Shown here piece after piece: positions 44,977 through 56,535 of a stretch of 64,000 bases of DNA (position 1 is the first letter of the stretch; every line of letters begins with the position of its first letter). The DNA is from Strigamia acuminata (lineage: Eukaryota; Arthropoda; Chilopoda; Geophilomorpha; Linotaeniidae). The translations under genes and the position numbers were made by a program. The stretch is from NCBI GenBank assembly GCA_949358305.1, contig OX442317.1, positions 2,418,001-2,482,000 of the forward strand, read 5' to 3'. Below the pieces are notes generated by a model. That model saw nothing but the letters and a program-made list of their open reading frames with translations. It ran no database searches and had not been told where the DNA came from.

Positions 44977-45974
44977 TATTATTTCTAAAAATCAAGGACA
45001 GGAATTTCTCAGTTTGAATCTCTTTTGTATCCTTCAACTCTTCGTTTCCACCTCCGGCACGGCAATGCCACCATTTTGCAATGCTAAGCCGTTCAAATCT
45101 TTATTCGATATCAATCATCCATTAAAAAAAATGAAAAGTAAAAAATAAAGTCTTTTTCTACAATACATCATCTTTGAGAAAACAAACAAGAAAATCGCTA
45201 CATAAAGCTCTTGAATTGATTTCCAAACTCAGATCTCCCCGTGAAATAAATCTTCCACTTTAACAATTTTTTCCCCATTCCAATCTCGTTCCACCTTTAT
45301 TTTTAACCACAATACTAAACAAACGAAACGTGATGAGTTTTACTGTTATGGGAATAGAATAAGAACTAAAAAGAGAAAGAAAGAAAGAAAAAGAAAAACC
45401 CATCTTCTCAATACTTTGTCAAGGTAGCTTAGCCTCTTAGCACCACCCATTTAGTTTTGCTTCTCTGCAAAGCACCTGTCATCACAGTGATCCCACTTGA
45501 GCCTCCCCCTCCCTCAAGTAATTTATCACCTAAAATCACCAGCCTGCAAACAGTATGCAAGGAAAATTTGGAAAGCAGCTAGAAAAACAAAATTATTCTC
45601 CATGCAAATTGCAACTTTATGCTCGGTTTTAAATTAAATTTTAAACTTTCATTTCCAATTTCCATTTCAGCTAATAAATGTCAATCTGCGTTACCCTTTG
45701 ATGGCCCTCCCCTTTTTATAGTCATCTGGCTTTATGCGTTTGACCTTACTTGATAATGCACCTAGAATCACCATTCAAGCCTGAATAAGGTGAACCAGGG
45801 AAAAAATATTGAATTTTCAAAATACAACAACAAATGTAAATTCATCTTGACCTTATCGGGCACGTAAGTGTAAATTTACATTATAATTGTGTAAACATTC
45901 GTGTGTCAAGTCGATTAGTGACTTTAACAGTATTTTCCACGCTATTTAAGATATAAAACGGCATCGACTTTATC
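44977..45974. other. Stretch with no gene seen
   Basis: 45371-45397 is a GAAA microsatellite. No other structure noticed. Confidence 0.5.
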
Positions 45975-46054
45975 CCACACAGTTCAGAAATAAATTGCAA
46001 TGTATTACAACGTATTTGGAAATGCATTAAGTTTCACAATGCATTTTCAAAATA
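45975..46054. mobile_element. GTC family fragment, copy 4
   Basis: CACAGTTCAGAAATAAATTG, TGTATTTGGAAATGCATT-like text and CACAATGCATTTTCAAAATA follow the GTC pattern up to the start of the GGT element. GTC does not resume after it. Confidence 0.65.
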
Positions 46055-46608
46055 GGTGCATTCAATACCAATAAGGAGAAGTGACTTCTCCTTAAGTTGA
46101 AAAAATAAGTCATTTGAAAGAAGTGACTTATGTTTGAACGCGCTTATTATTTTACTTAAGTGTTTGACTTCTGTCAAGAAGCGTGCGGCCGTAGCAATGT
46201 CAATCTCGCATTCGTCAAAAAAAATATGTGCTCTAAAATTCTAAAAACCACATGCATCTCTTTTTCTTGTGCTAATTAGAAGTTCATGTAATTTTTAGAA
46301 TTTTAGAGCACATATTTATTTTGTTTTAGGCAACAAAAATCCTCTCGGCGATGAGCGAATTAGATAGGAAAAGATGGCGGCCAAAAATTTCCAAAACGAG
46401 GCGTAACCAGGCGATATGCGCATGCGCACCATTATTTAAGTCACTTATTGTTAGAATAAGTAACTATTTTTTCACTTCTCCTTCTTTCACTTATTTGACT
46501 TCTTTCAAAACGACTTATCAGAGATATGACACAAAAGTCGTCATATCCGGTTGTGAGAAGTCAAATAAGTGAAAGAAGTCACTTCTCCTTATTGGTATTG
46601 AATGCACC
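46055..46608. mobile_element. GGT MITE, complete copy 1
   Basis: GGTGCATTCAATACCAATAA begins a 35-bp perfect TIR that continues into GGAGAAGTGACTTCT. TA is on both sides. Arms repeat AAGTGACTT and AAATAAGT words, and a separate hairpin (46222-46317) sits inside. AAGATGGCGGCC lies at 46371. At 554 bp it is the longest uninterrupted MITE here; the frame at 46351-46572 is its own sequence. Confidence 0.94.
46222..46317. repeat. Perfect 26-bp arm hairpin inside the GGT MITE
   Basis: AAATATGTGCTCTAAAATTC (plus TAAAAA) at 46222-46247 pairs perfectly with 46292-46317 around a 44-base loop. The arms are much better matched than the surrounding element interior, so it may be a second small insertion or a recently corrected palindrome. 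Confidence 0.9.
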
Positions 46609-46616
46609 TAATGACG

Positions 46617-46745
46617 TATTTTTATTCAAAACTGCCATTTTTGTCAGCAATTACAATTTCGTTTTTTACATTTGTTTAATGTAACAAACGATGTCTAAAC
46701 ATCAAAAACGAAGTCTACATTCATTGTTTGTTCATTAATTTGGTA
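46617..46745 (+). mobile_element. TACCG MITE fragment
   Basis: ATTCAAAACTGCCATTTTTG, TCAGCAATTACAATTTCG and TAATGTAACAAACGATGTC match the 30700-30800 interior. Both termini are missing. Confidence 0.8.
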
Positions 46746-46911
46746 AATCTAAAAATATAGCCTATTGTAAAATATATTTTGTTTGCATAGCTGCATTCGA
46801 AAGGACATTTAATCCGACGCGTCTTCTTTAAACCAGTCTAAATGCATATTAGACACAGCCCTTTAGAATTACTGTTGAACATGTTTTGTTGTCTAAACTT
46901 GGTATGCATGT

Positions 46912-47198
46912 CCACATGGTTCAAAAACATATTTTACAATATATTGCTTTTCACGAAATGCGTTCCAAAATGTACAGCATTTCACGGATTTAAGCATATT
47001 ATTATTTGAACATTAAATAATGCATTTCATAATACAATTGAAAAAATGCATTTGAAAATGCATTCATATGTGACAAAATAATAGTATTGAGAATGCATTT
47101 CATAATACATTTTATGAAATAAATTAGCACTTGCAAACCAATCTCGCAAAACCCAATGCATTGCAATATAATTCCAATGTATTTTTGAACCATTTGGA
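46912..47198. mobile_element. GTC MITE, complete copy 5 (reference)
   Basis: CCACATGGTTCAAAAACATA and TGTATTTTTGAACCATTTGG form diverged ends. The interior is built of many AATGCATT palindromes (AAATGCATTTGAAAATGC, TTCATAATACATTTTATGAA). 287 bp. Used to interpret the interrupted copies at 35431 and 44386. Confidence 0.88.
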
Positions 47199-48065
47199 CT
47201 GAAAGCAGGCAAAGTGAGCTGCCATTTTGCCATTAAACCATTAAGAAGCTACATGGAGAAAACCCTTAATTAAGCTGACCAGACATCAAATGAATACCAA
47301 ATTTACATTCAAAATTCAACTTGCCCGTCGCGATTTCGTCTAAATTACATTTGAAATGCAGCTAGTTATTTTCCATTTCCTGCAGCTTTAAATCGATGCA
47401 ACTTTTCCGCTGTAACTCAACCGGAAGCATCGCATCTCTAGCAGGATTTTTGCTTAATTTGTTGAATACGGGCTGTGTGTAGTTACATACCTTGTTGGTA
47501 ATGACTTGTCAAGATGTATTACACTCAGTTTTAACAAATCCCAGGGAGAAATTGCAATTTTCAAATCGTCCATTAATTTCCTCCTACCACAAGCATTGAA
47601 AATAAATTAAAAAATCACCTTACCTAAAAAAAAAAAAAAAAAAAAAATTGAGAATTAGATAAATTAAAACATTTTTTCCCCTACTAAAACAAACTTTCCC
47701 CTTCAATACATTACATACACATAAGAAATTACATTTTCATACATTATCCCATACATAAGAGGCTTCTGCATTAAAATGCAATACCAAAGTGTCTATTTGG
47801 ATTCTAGATTTCCATCATTTCATATTCACCATTAATTTTCTTTAGAAAAATCTCAAATTCAAGCAGTTTATAACTATATTCAAACCAATTCCAAACCCCA
47901 TTCTTATCATCTGTTTGCCTCGACTCTTATAAACTCCCAAACAGTGCATTTCCAATTATTTTTTCCACATTCTCAATTCCATTTATATAATCCCAATACA
48001 TTTCAAACTGCATTCAAGTGTGTATCTTGATAAATTCCCATCAGTTTTCAATTCCAAACACATCC

Positions 48066-48099
<34 letters not shown>

Positions 48100-48595
48100 A
48101 AAAAAAAATGTAATTGCATATCCACTTCTGCGATTTCTATTTTTACCTTCAATAACCACAATTTAGCAGCAAACATTGGAAAACCTTGCATTCATCGGAA
48201 AATCAGACAAGTTTTGTGGGCAGTAAATATTGATTTAGACCGAAAGCATACACTGCAACAAAAACAACATTGCATTGTTCTAATTGGTAAACATACAGCT
48301 ATGAATGCATGCCTTTGTGATGGGATAAATCAAGATAGGAATCCTTTTTTCCATCATGTCTCTACATCCTTGAAAACAAAAGGTTACGGGATAATACGAT
48401 ACCGATGCAAGATGAATGATGCATCTATCGGTTTTTGCCCCTGCCGATTACCATACCCAGGCGCCTACCACAAGCTACAGCCATTAATAAATCACTGGGA
48501 CATGTGACAGCAGAGATGTGCTAGAGACAACATTCTCCCATCGCCAGCCGTATGTGGCCTCTTGGAGTTTGACGCCTTTTCTATGCTATGGCCGA
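47199..48595. other. Stretch with no recognised gene
   Basis: 47626-47647 is a 22-base A run and 48069-48097 an AT microsatellite. The frame at 48214-48507 (97 codons) is cysteine-containing but matches no motif I know. Confidence 0.45.
48069..48097. repeat. (AT)n microsatellite
   Basis: Uninterrupted AT dinucleotides for 29 bases, followed by an A run. Confidence 0.95.
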
Positions 48596-48745
48596 ATCAA
48601 CATAGAATAAAACACCAAGCTCCATAAATTCTATCTTTTCGAATCGAAAAAGATACCTCGTTGCGCAGTGGGAGAAAGAACAGACGTCCTGCCTCCCAAA
48701 TTTCTGGTTGGAAAAAACCAAACGGCTCGGACTACGAGGAGTTTA
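48596..48745 (-). mobile_element. tRNA-SINE body, headless copy 2
   Basis: On minus, CTCGTAGTCCGAGCCGTTT and CAGAAATTTGGGAGGCAGG align with the body of 23090-23255, then sequence diverges toward GCTTGGTGTTTTATTCTATG. The tRNA head is missing, consistent with 5' truncation. The 3' parts differ, so the two may be subfamilies. Confidence 0.75.
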
Positions 48746-48770
48746 CCACAAGTATTGTCGCATTGATAAT

Positions 48771-49017
48771 TAAGCCTGCTATTTTTGCAAACTAAAAACA
48801 ATGAAATTGCGAGCGGAAAGCAGACGTATTACGGCCCGTTATTGACAAATTGTGGATTTTCCGCAAAATTGCGATACAACGGTCCAATTGCGGAAATTGC
48901 AGACCAAAAAGTACCTCAGAATTAAAAAATTTTAGTGCCAAAATGCTGCATTTGGCCTATCCGCAACTATAGACACATTTTGGGGGAAGTTTATTTTCCG
49001 CAAAAATAGCAGGCTTA
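48771..49017. mobile_element. hAT-V MITE with perfect 8-bp duplication
   Basis: TAAGCCTGCTATTTTTGC is a perfect 18-bp TIR at both ends. TTGATAAT lies directly outside each (48763-48770 and 49018-49025). The interior has ATTGCGG/CCGCAA words in both orientations around CGGCCCGTTATTG. 247 bp and apparently recent. Confidence 0.95.
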
Positions 49018-49025
49018 TTGATAAT

Positions 49026-50714
49026 ATAAAGAAGCATGTTTACCACAATTCAAGAGCCCATTTGCTTGTACTGTTGGATTAATTAATCCTAATTTCTCCA
49101 TCCGGGAATCAATTGGGACTGTTAGGAGTTCTAATTCTTCACTTTCGCATTCAATCTCCATCAATCTAATCAAACAAGACAAGTAGTTGCGTGCAATATG
49201 TCGTGTCTGGCTTCATGTTATTTGCTAATACTCAATATTGAGTATTACATCTTTCAAACATTGCCATTTCTTGGTTTTCATTTACTTCTAATCAGATTAC
49301 TGCTATGTCCAATTCTCCTTTTGCTCTTTGGATCAAAGTCTGCAGGCTCCCTGGCTTCACCCAATCAGAGCAGGTCATGACCTTTTTGCTTGTGACAGCT
49401 TGCTCTCAGTAGCTCCATGGACAGAGGAAATGAACTAAATGGGAAAAGGGGATGGCATCCATCATATGACTACACCAAATTGCAAGACAGGTGGCCAGAA
49501 GAATGTAAAGGATAAAAATGGAGTGCGTGAAAAATGGATTTTGTACAAATTTAGATCGAGCCAATAATAATAACAATAATAATAATAATAATAATAATAA
49601 TTGTGATGATTGTGGTAGATTAATGGATTCTGCTTTTTAAACCGTCGCTTAATACTTTCTTCGATAAGCGGCCGGTGAATTTGAATTTTAACTTGCCAAA
49701 AAAGAATATAATGAGCATGATTAGCTTCGTTAACGAAAAGAAACGGTGCTTGAATTTACGCACCGCTTGCTTCTAATTGGCTGAACTTTGTTTTTTTATT
49801 TAAATTTTAACTCTGATTTAAAAATTCATTAAATTTCATCAGAAATCCAACCTCAAAAAACACCACCGCCAAAGGAACCCAGACAGAAAAAGCAACACGA
49901 CGAAAAGTAATTACTTGGATTGTTTTTCCCAATAAAGAAGAAGAGGAGTAGATCTGCCTTTGGGCAGTTACATCTGCTTCCCGAACATCCTGTGCAAGCA
50001 GAACAGAGAACAGGACATGCCTTTAGGATATGAAATGACAGGATGTCATTTTGCCTTTGGCATAGTCCTCATTTTGCTTCTGGCAAAGTGCTCATTTTGC
50101 TTTTACCCCAAAGCACAAATTACATCCTTGTCTGTTTTAAGAACAAATCTCGAGAAAATTTACAACAGCAATTATGCTGTGCCTCAAATGAACCAAACTG
50201 ACAATCTGTTGCAAATCCAAACCCAAATCCAAGTCCAAATCCCCAATGAGTTAATCAATGCTATAAATAAAGCTCTACATTGTCACATACAGTAATCCTT
50301 CGATTTTCAATTTTGCAGCTGCGCAGTTTTGTATTCTCTACCAAATTTGAAATTTCAGACTGCGCCGTAAAAATCAGGAATAGAAGTTTCGATACTGCGC
50401 GGTTTCCAAAAAGCAAACAAATGCTTTTGCATTGCACAGTGGTTTCTTGGAACGTAAACCCCGCACAAATCGATGGACGTTTGGATCTTCAACATCTTAA
50501 ATCACCTTCCAACCAGGCCCGTTTCTACCCATTGTTGATCTTGTACTAAACACATGGGCGCCACAGGTTAGAAGAATTGGTTTCAAGTGGATCCCACCAT
50601 TTTAAATGATAATATATTTTTTCACCTGAATTTATTTTTCATAAAAATGATTTTTTTAAGGGACGGAGGGCCGCCAACATGACCAAAAACACAAGGGCGC
50701 ACAATACCCTAGTA
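49026..50714. other. Stretch with no gene; possible transposon end at 50288
   Basis: 49563-49601 is an ATA microsatellite. TACAGTAATCCTTCGATTTTC near 50288 resembles a pogo-group terminus, but no matching right end was found. The frame 49960-50295 is open for 111 codons without recognisable features. Confidence 0.45.
49563..49601. repeat. (AAT)n microsatellite
   Basis: AAT trinucleotides for about 39 bases with one C interruption near the start. Confidence 0.95.
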
Positions 50715-50853
50715 CAGTGCTGGACTGGCCCGGCGGGATACCGGCAATTTCCCGATGGCCCCTGACACTGCGAAATTTTTTCTTCATTTCACGTGGCTCG
50801 ACATCGACCTATCCAGATTTCCCAGTACTAAATTTGTTCCCAGTCCAGCCCTG
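50715..50853. mobile_element. hAT-Q MITE, copy 2
   Basis: CAGTGCTGGACTGGCCCGG and the complement CAGGGCTGGACTGGG are the Q termini; the interior has CGACCTATCCAGATTTCCC as in copy 1. CCCTAGTA precedes it. The matching right duplication is CCCTA...GGA, split by a PAL element. Confidence 0.93.
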
Positions 50854-50858
50854 CCCTA

Positions 50859-51029
50859 CAGTTTGCGCCCGATATCTTGACGCTAAAATCAAACTGCGCA
50901 CCCCATTCTGCGCAGACAATTTTCTAATTCCAGTTGTTATTTAGCAGTATTAAGTCTAATGATACTAAAATAAACTCTATAATAAAAGTAATTTTCAAAA
51001 TATTGCATCAAGATACCGGGTGCAAACTG
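50859..51029. mobile_element. PAL MITE, copy 8, inside a hAT target duplication
   Basis: CAGTTTGCGCCCGATATCTT and GATACCGGGTGCAAACTG bound 171 bp, TA on both sides (50857-50858, 51030-51031). The right arm is largely deleted. Removing it restores CCCTAGGA beside the Q element. Confidence 0.95.
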
Positions 51030-51031
51030 TA

Positions 51032-53409
51032 GGAACGGACCTGTCTTCAACCACTAGACTGTATCCAAACATCGATACTCGTGATTTGCTCTATTGAAAC
51101 GTTTCCACCAACCATTAACACAAGATATATTTGTCTAAGAATATCATAAGTGCCACATCACTGCACTTAATAATGTCATTGGATTAGTTGCTACAAGCGG
51201 TGTGAAAGCTAAAGTAAACAAATGGCTGTGCAGTTTATTTACTTCTGGGCAAGTGATGTCTCTGTTTTAATATTACTAAGTGCTTTAATTCAACATATGT
51301 CGTAAATACCAAGATGCTTAAAGCCTAAATAATCAACCTAAAACATTGCTTGAAACAAGTAAAAACCACACAAACATCTTTGTTTACACTCAACAAACAC
51401 CTCTGTCCTCATATACACTTAGCATTGATTCAAAGCCAGATCAATATATTGCTTAGAGAAAAATACACCAAAAACAAAAATAAATCCAATAAAAATGTTA
51501 TTTTGAATGTCCAATTTTTTTTTTACTTCCCTGCATTTTTTGCATCTTCTGCAATTTCCTTAGTAATTTTTTAAATTTAAAAAAAAAAAATTGAAAAATT
51601 GATGTAATTATTTTTACATTTATCTTTTTCAAAACTTAAATAAACTTTTTATTTTTATTTTCATTTGAGTTTCATCAAAAGTAAATAAACCTCTACACAC
51701 AACCATTTAAAGCAATCTGATTTCATTGAGTTATCCAGATTCCAGACTTTTATAATCTATTAAATTTTATCATTTCTCCAACAGTCTCTGCAACTTTCCT
51801 CTTCAAAGCACAGTAAAATGGTACAACCCAACGCCACCAGGTGTCCATTCAAAAACACTTAAACAACCAAACCAACTCAAAAAAAAAAAAAAAACCCAAA
51901 CAATAAGATATGAAAAACAAGTAAAATGGCTGGCACTGCTTCTTGTTCCAGTGCAAACAGACGCCGACGCCCACCACTTATTCTAATTCTCACGTGCTAA
52001 TCGTTGCTGGAGCACCCGTGGCTCAAAAACTTTCTCTCATTCCCCTTTATTTGGCGAGTAGGAAATTAAACTTTTTTCCCAAGTCCCTTTCACAGCGAGA
52101 TACTTAATTTAATTAAAACACACTCTGCATTTCGTAATCTCCGCACCAATGTCGCTCCAGCAGCAGCACAACATTCGACTCTGCCATTAGTTGCACCTCG
52201 CTTATTTTGCACAAAATTAAAAAAGACGCAACAAAAAAATTTTATAACTGCTTATGATGTTCTTCTTTCATCTTCCAACTCAAACTTCATCCCTTTTAAT
52301 GGCATTCAACTTAAATATTCTCTTTCTTTCCTTATCCTCAGCCATTACATATATATATCCTTTATTTTTTTTTATTTTTTCTTCAACGACTCCTCAATGT
52401 TTCTCCCCATCTTTTCCATCTTGAATTAACTCTCTACTTTCCCTTTCATCAAAGAAAAAACAATTTCTTTAATCCACTTAAGGAAATACAACTGGAAAAT
52501 GCTTTTCTCTCTTAAAAAAATTAATTCCAATAACTGACTCTTAACGTTAACGGTGAATAAAGAGAGTTTGCGAAGGTTACTTGTGGGTTATAAAAAGTCA
52601 AGTTATAACCTTGCAAGTGTTGTAGAAATGCATGAGGAAGGTTAGAAATTTGTGTATTTGCGAGTTAGCATTTTTCCTTTATAAAGTTTTTCGAATTTTA
52701 GGTGCGGAATACGGTATGTATAAAAGTGAATTAGAAAAGTGTTAGCTGCATTATGATGCCGTGTGCAGATCAATCAACCGGTCAACCGGAATTGTTGGTT
52801 TGGTTGCAATCATGCTACCAAACCAAAGTAGGTGTTCATATTATGATGTCATCGGATTAAAGAAATGACGTCATTGCAGATACCTTCCTTCTAATTGTCC
52901 ACCACAACCGTCTTTTTGTGGCGAACCAGTAAAAATTGTAAGTCATCCGACACTTGGCAGGAGTAAAAATGGCAAATGCAAGTTCCAGGTTCATGCGTTT
53001 CACTAATGTCGTTTGCGGACAGCGTGGAGAGCCCTCATCCTCAAGCACTTACGCCAACATCAACAGATCGTCAGCGACTATCTAATCAGCCCATGGTCCA
53101 CGGTGTTTGCGCACTGAACCCAACAGGGTCAACACGGCCTGCAAGAGCCTCTTAAACTTCAAAACCAGACTTTGACCAATCCTCTAATTTACCAAGAAAT
53201 GAAAAACCAAACATTCAAACCCTCCTAAACTCCAAACGCCCATAAAATCCACTAATTCTCATTGGCTGGCGGCTTTGCCACTGTGCCAATACAAAGGAAA
53301 AGATCAGGTGATCGTCTCAGCCAATCACAACACACGTTACAAAATAAGTTCTTCTTAGCTATACAGACGTGGCGGCATTCCACAAGACACAACCAATAGC
53401 TCTGCCATT
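51032..53409. other. Long stretch with no recognised gene
   Basis: Low-complexity A/T runs at 51515-51660 and 51877-51897. A hairpin GGTTATAA...TTATAACC lies near 52586-52610. TGACGTCA lies at 52866 within a moderate-GC patch (52740-53060) that might be an unrecognised MITE; CCGGTCAACCGG is near 52780. Confidence 0.45.
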
Positions 53410-54089
53410 TGATTCATTCAATCTTCAAAAGATGAATTGACTTATTCATCTGAAATCACTTCTCCAAACAAAGATATGACGTTTTTTTACATCATATCTC
53501 TTCGAAGTCAACTTGATGCTGGGCGCACACATACAGCGGTTGCGCATCGCGTCGCGATTTCGCAAGCGAAATCGCCCAGTGAATCGCGCGCAATGCTTCA
53601 CACATGTAGCTATTTCAGCTCTGCGATTTCAATCTTATGACGTCATTCCTGATCCGAAAAACCTGCCCGCCATTTCGGTTGAGAATGTTGATGAAATGAC
53701 GTCATTTCACACAGCTCACCGATTGGCTGCGACACGAATTGCAGGCGAAATAGTACTTGGGACAAGTAATATTTCGCAAAGTAGATTTCAAACCGGCGCG
53801 AAGAAAATAACGTCATCTGCGCATGTGCAATGGTAACGTGATTTGCGACGCGATGCGAAATCGCGGTATGTGTGCGCCCAGCATGAAAGAATTCAAACAA
53901 AAGGATTAAGATTAAGTGAAATTAAAATCACTTCTTTGACTTGTAGAAGTGACTTATCTCTTCTGCACCTGCTATTGGCTATTGTTACCACATGTTGTAT
54001 GTTCAGTTTTCAGTGTGTTCAACCAAAAATTCACTTCTTTAAGTAATTTAAGAAGAAGTAAATTCTACTTTTGAGGATTAAATGCACCC
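53410..54089. mobile_element. GGT MITE, copy 3, hosting another MITE
   Basis: The left TGATTCATTCAATCTTC and the complement of the right GGTGCATTTAATCCTC are diverged GGT ends. Arms carry ATCACTTCTCC...AAAGATATGACG and AATCACTTCTTTGACTTG, GAAGTGACTTATCTCTTC words as in the 46055 copy. 53516-53884 is a separate insertion. Confidence 0.8.
53516..53884. mobile_element. MITE with ATGCTGGGCGCACACATA ends
   Basis: Perfect 18-bp TIRs, extended by diverged GCGATTTCGC words. It contains GCGATTTCGCAAGCGAAATC, GATTGGCTGCGAC and two TGACGTCA sites (53638, 53697), plus GCCCGCCATTT at 53665. No clear target duplication. Overlapping frames on both strands are from its CG-rich arms. Confidence 0.92.
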
Positions 54090-55094
54090 AATGTTTAGCG
54101 ACCTGGCTGGTTTGTTTGGTGTTCCCTAAATCGAAGAAAATTGATAGGATGAAAAAAGAATTTCTTTTTGCCGTAAAAGTTAACTTTCAATTTTTAATCG
54201 GTCTCTTGATTGACACTAATTTCATAATGCTTTTATTTCATTTTCATTGGGTATGATGAAATTACACACCACGAATTCATTAAATTAAAAATTAAATAAA
54301 AAAAAGATCATAAGATTTTAATAAAAGTGTCAAGAAATTCAGTGCCAACCTTTTAAAAATTAAGATCCACTTCAAAATGAAACACCAACAGATTCAATTA
54401 CTAATGATGATTCAATCAATCACCTCCTTCCTCATTGTTTCCAACGCTTTTCAAATGCTAAACACATTAACAATACCCACAGTAGATCTTTTTAACATAA
54501 AAAATGTTGAATAGGGAGTTAAAATGCAAATTTTAATAATTAGTTTTTGCACCCTTTTGCACCTTGATGACACGGAGAACCTTTGTGCTGTGTTAATTCC
54601 ATACAATTTGCCGTGCTATTTATGCGAAACAATGCAACCTTGGATGAAATACATCCATAATTCAGTAGAAATCGAAATCGAAGCCAAAGCCGACTTAATA
54701 TTAACGACTGGCACCAGACTGTGCTAAGAGAAGAAAAAAATGCATTTCATGTAAAATTTAAGTGCAGTTGGAGATTTTGTTCTCAAGTGGTTTCAGCATC
54801 ACTTAATGCTGTTCAATTTACTTTCATTTCTGGATGTATGTAGAATAACATTTGCATTAATTTTTTTTTCTCCTCTTCAATGATTTCTTGCAATTTTTTT
54901 TAAAGAAAAGGTCATGAGTTTTTTTTTTTTTGTCTTTTTTTTTGCTTTTTATGAAGTAACATTAAACTAAGTCTGCTAGTTTCTTTTCTTTTCTATTGCA
55001 TTAAGGTTTTAAAGATGGTGGCATTTCTGGCAACTCACATCTGATGTGTTGAGTTGTATATACAGTAGCCTATACTAGTATAAATATTTATTTT
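54090..55094. other. Stretch with no gene seen
   Basis: T-rich runs at 54855-54960. No element ends noticed. Confidence 0.5.
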
Positions 55095-55600
55095 AAATTT
55101 AAAATTTTACTTTTGGAGTTTTTGGGGTTTTAGTTTTCATTTTTAGCACTTTTGCGACTACAAATTTTCACTTTTAATATTTTTGGAATTTAAAATTTTG
55201 GGGCGTGTCATCTAGTGCAAAAAAAATCAACCGCGACACGAATCTACCACGACTTTGGAAACTGCGACTACGTATATTTTAGGTTTAATTCCTAAGAAGG
55301 GCTAACAAGGGGAGGGAGGGGGCTTTTTCAATTTTTGGGACTATTAATTTTCAATTCAAGTTTTTGGGATTTAATATTTTCACTTTGAAATTTTTGAGAT
55401 TTAATATTTTCACTTTTGAAATTTTTAGGATTTAATATTTTCACTTTTGGAAATTATTTCATTTCAGATTTTCACTTTTGGAAATTATTTCATTTCAGAT
55501 TTTCACTTTTGGAAATTATTTCATTTCAGATTTTCACTTTTGGAAATTATTTCATTTCAGATTTTCACTTTTGGAAATTATTTCATTTCAGATTTTCACT
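55095..55600. repeat. 31-bp minisatellite with a degenerate left flank
   Basis: Five nearly identical 31-bp units start at 55442, 55473, 55504, 55535 and 55566 (CACTTTTGGAAATTATTTC then ATTTCAGATTTT). To the left, 55375-55440 has 30-31 bp relatives with GAAATTTTTAGGATTTAAT. Further left to about 55095 only CACTTTT/GGGATTTAAT words remain, interrupted by a unique segment near 55200-55320. Confidence 0.93.
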
Positions 55601-56322
55601 TTTCATTCCCACTTCCTAACTTTTAACCATTTCCATCTTTTTAAATCCTGTCAACATTTCCCAAATCAATTTCCCATCCAAATCTAAATATTTCCCTCTT
55701 TGTTTACCCACCACCAACAAATCACGCAATCCAACAAAATCAAAATATTTACTCACTCAAATCTCATCCCATCACTAAATCCCAAACTCATTTCCAATCC
55801 CACCTCTCACCACCCAAACAATTACACATTTCAAACCCAACCTCCCCCAAATATCTCACATTGATCTCTCTCTCTCACTCTCTTTTCCCTTTATTTCATC
55901 CCCATCTCACTTTCCTCACCATTACACCCAACAAAAAATCCTAACTCATTTCTATACCAACATTTTCCCCCTTTCCATTCTCCAGATCCAAATCTACAAT
56001 TTCCTTTTTCAACTCCCACAACAACACTGCACTTTATAACCCGATTAACATTTTGACTGAATTTCAACTCATGCATAACAAATATAAAAATACAAACAAA
56101 AAATCTTTTTCCACCGCTATCACACAAACACTCTTCAAGTTTATTTAATTGCTTCATACAACCTGTCAAAAATGCAAATCCAGCTTTGCTTTTGCCACGA
56201 TGACGCAGGCCCATCCTCCATTTTTCTAAGCCCATGCACACCTCTCCGATTGCTCGATTTCCCGGGCATCCATCGAAGATCGATCGAGAAAAGTTTGACG
56301 CCAGTCACTATCCCTCACCACC
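55601..56322. other. C/A-rich low-complexity stretch
   Basis: Strand-asymmetric: C and A rich on plus from 55620 to 55930, with almost no G. The minus-strand frame 55891-56241 (116 codons, Gly/Lys/Glu-rich) reflects this bias. Confidence 0.55.
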
Positions 56323-56535
56323 CATATATATCTTGATGCTAAATTCACACTGCGCATCACATTCTGCACACGCATTTAACACGGCGATTGTCAAGCTTGT
56401 TGCACACAAAATTCAACAACATTTCGATGTACCACGCCGTAAATTACTTTTGTTAATGAGTTTATTTACTCTATTTTAGCATTATTAGGCCTAACATACC
56501 TATCAGAAATGAGAAAATCATCTGTGCAGTACAAG
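56323..56535. mobile_element. PAL family MITE, degenerate copy 9
   Basis: TATCTTGATGCTAAATTCAC, GCGCATCACATTCTGCACAC and TAAATTACTTTTGTTAATGA match PAL; it closes with GAGAAAATCATCTGTGCAG. Both true termini are lost. Confidence 0.78.

Noticed and set aside
55891-56241. 116-codon minus-strand frame
   Set aside because: Lies in a C/A-rich, G-poor strand-biased tract that is open by composition.
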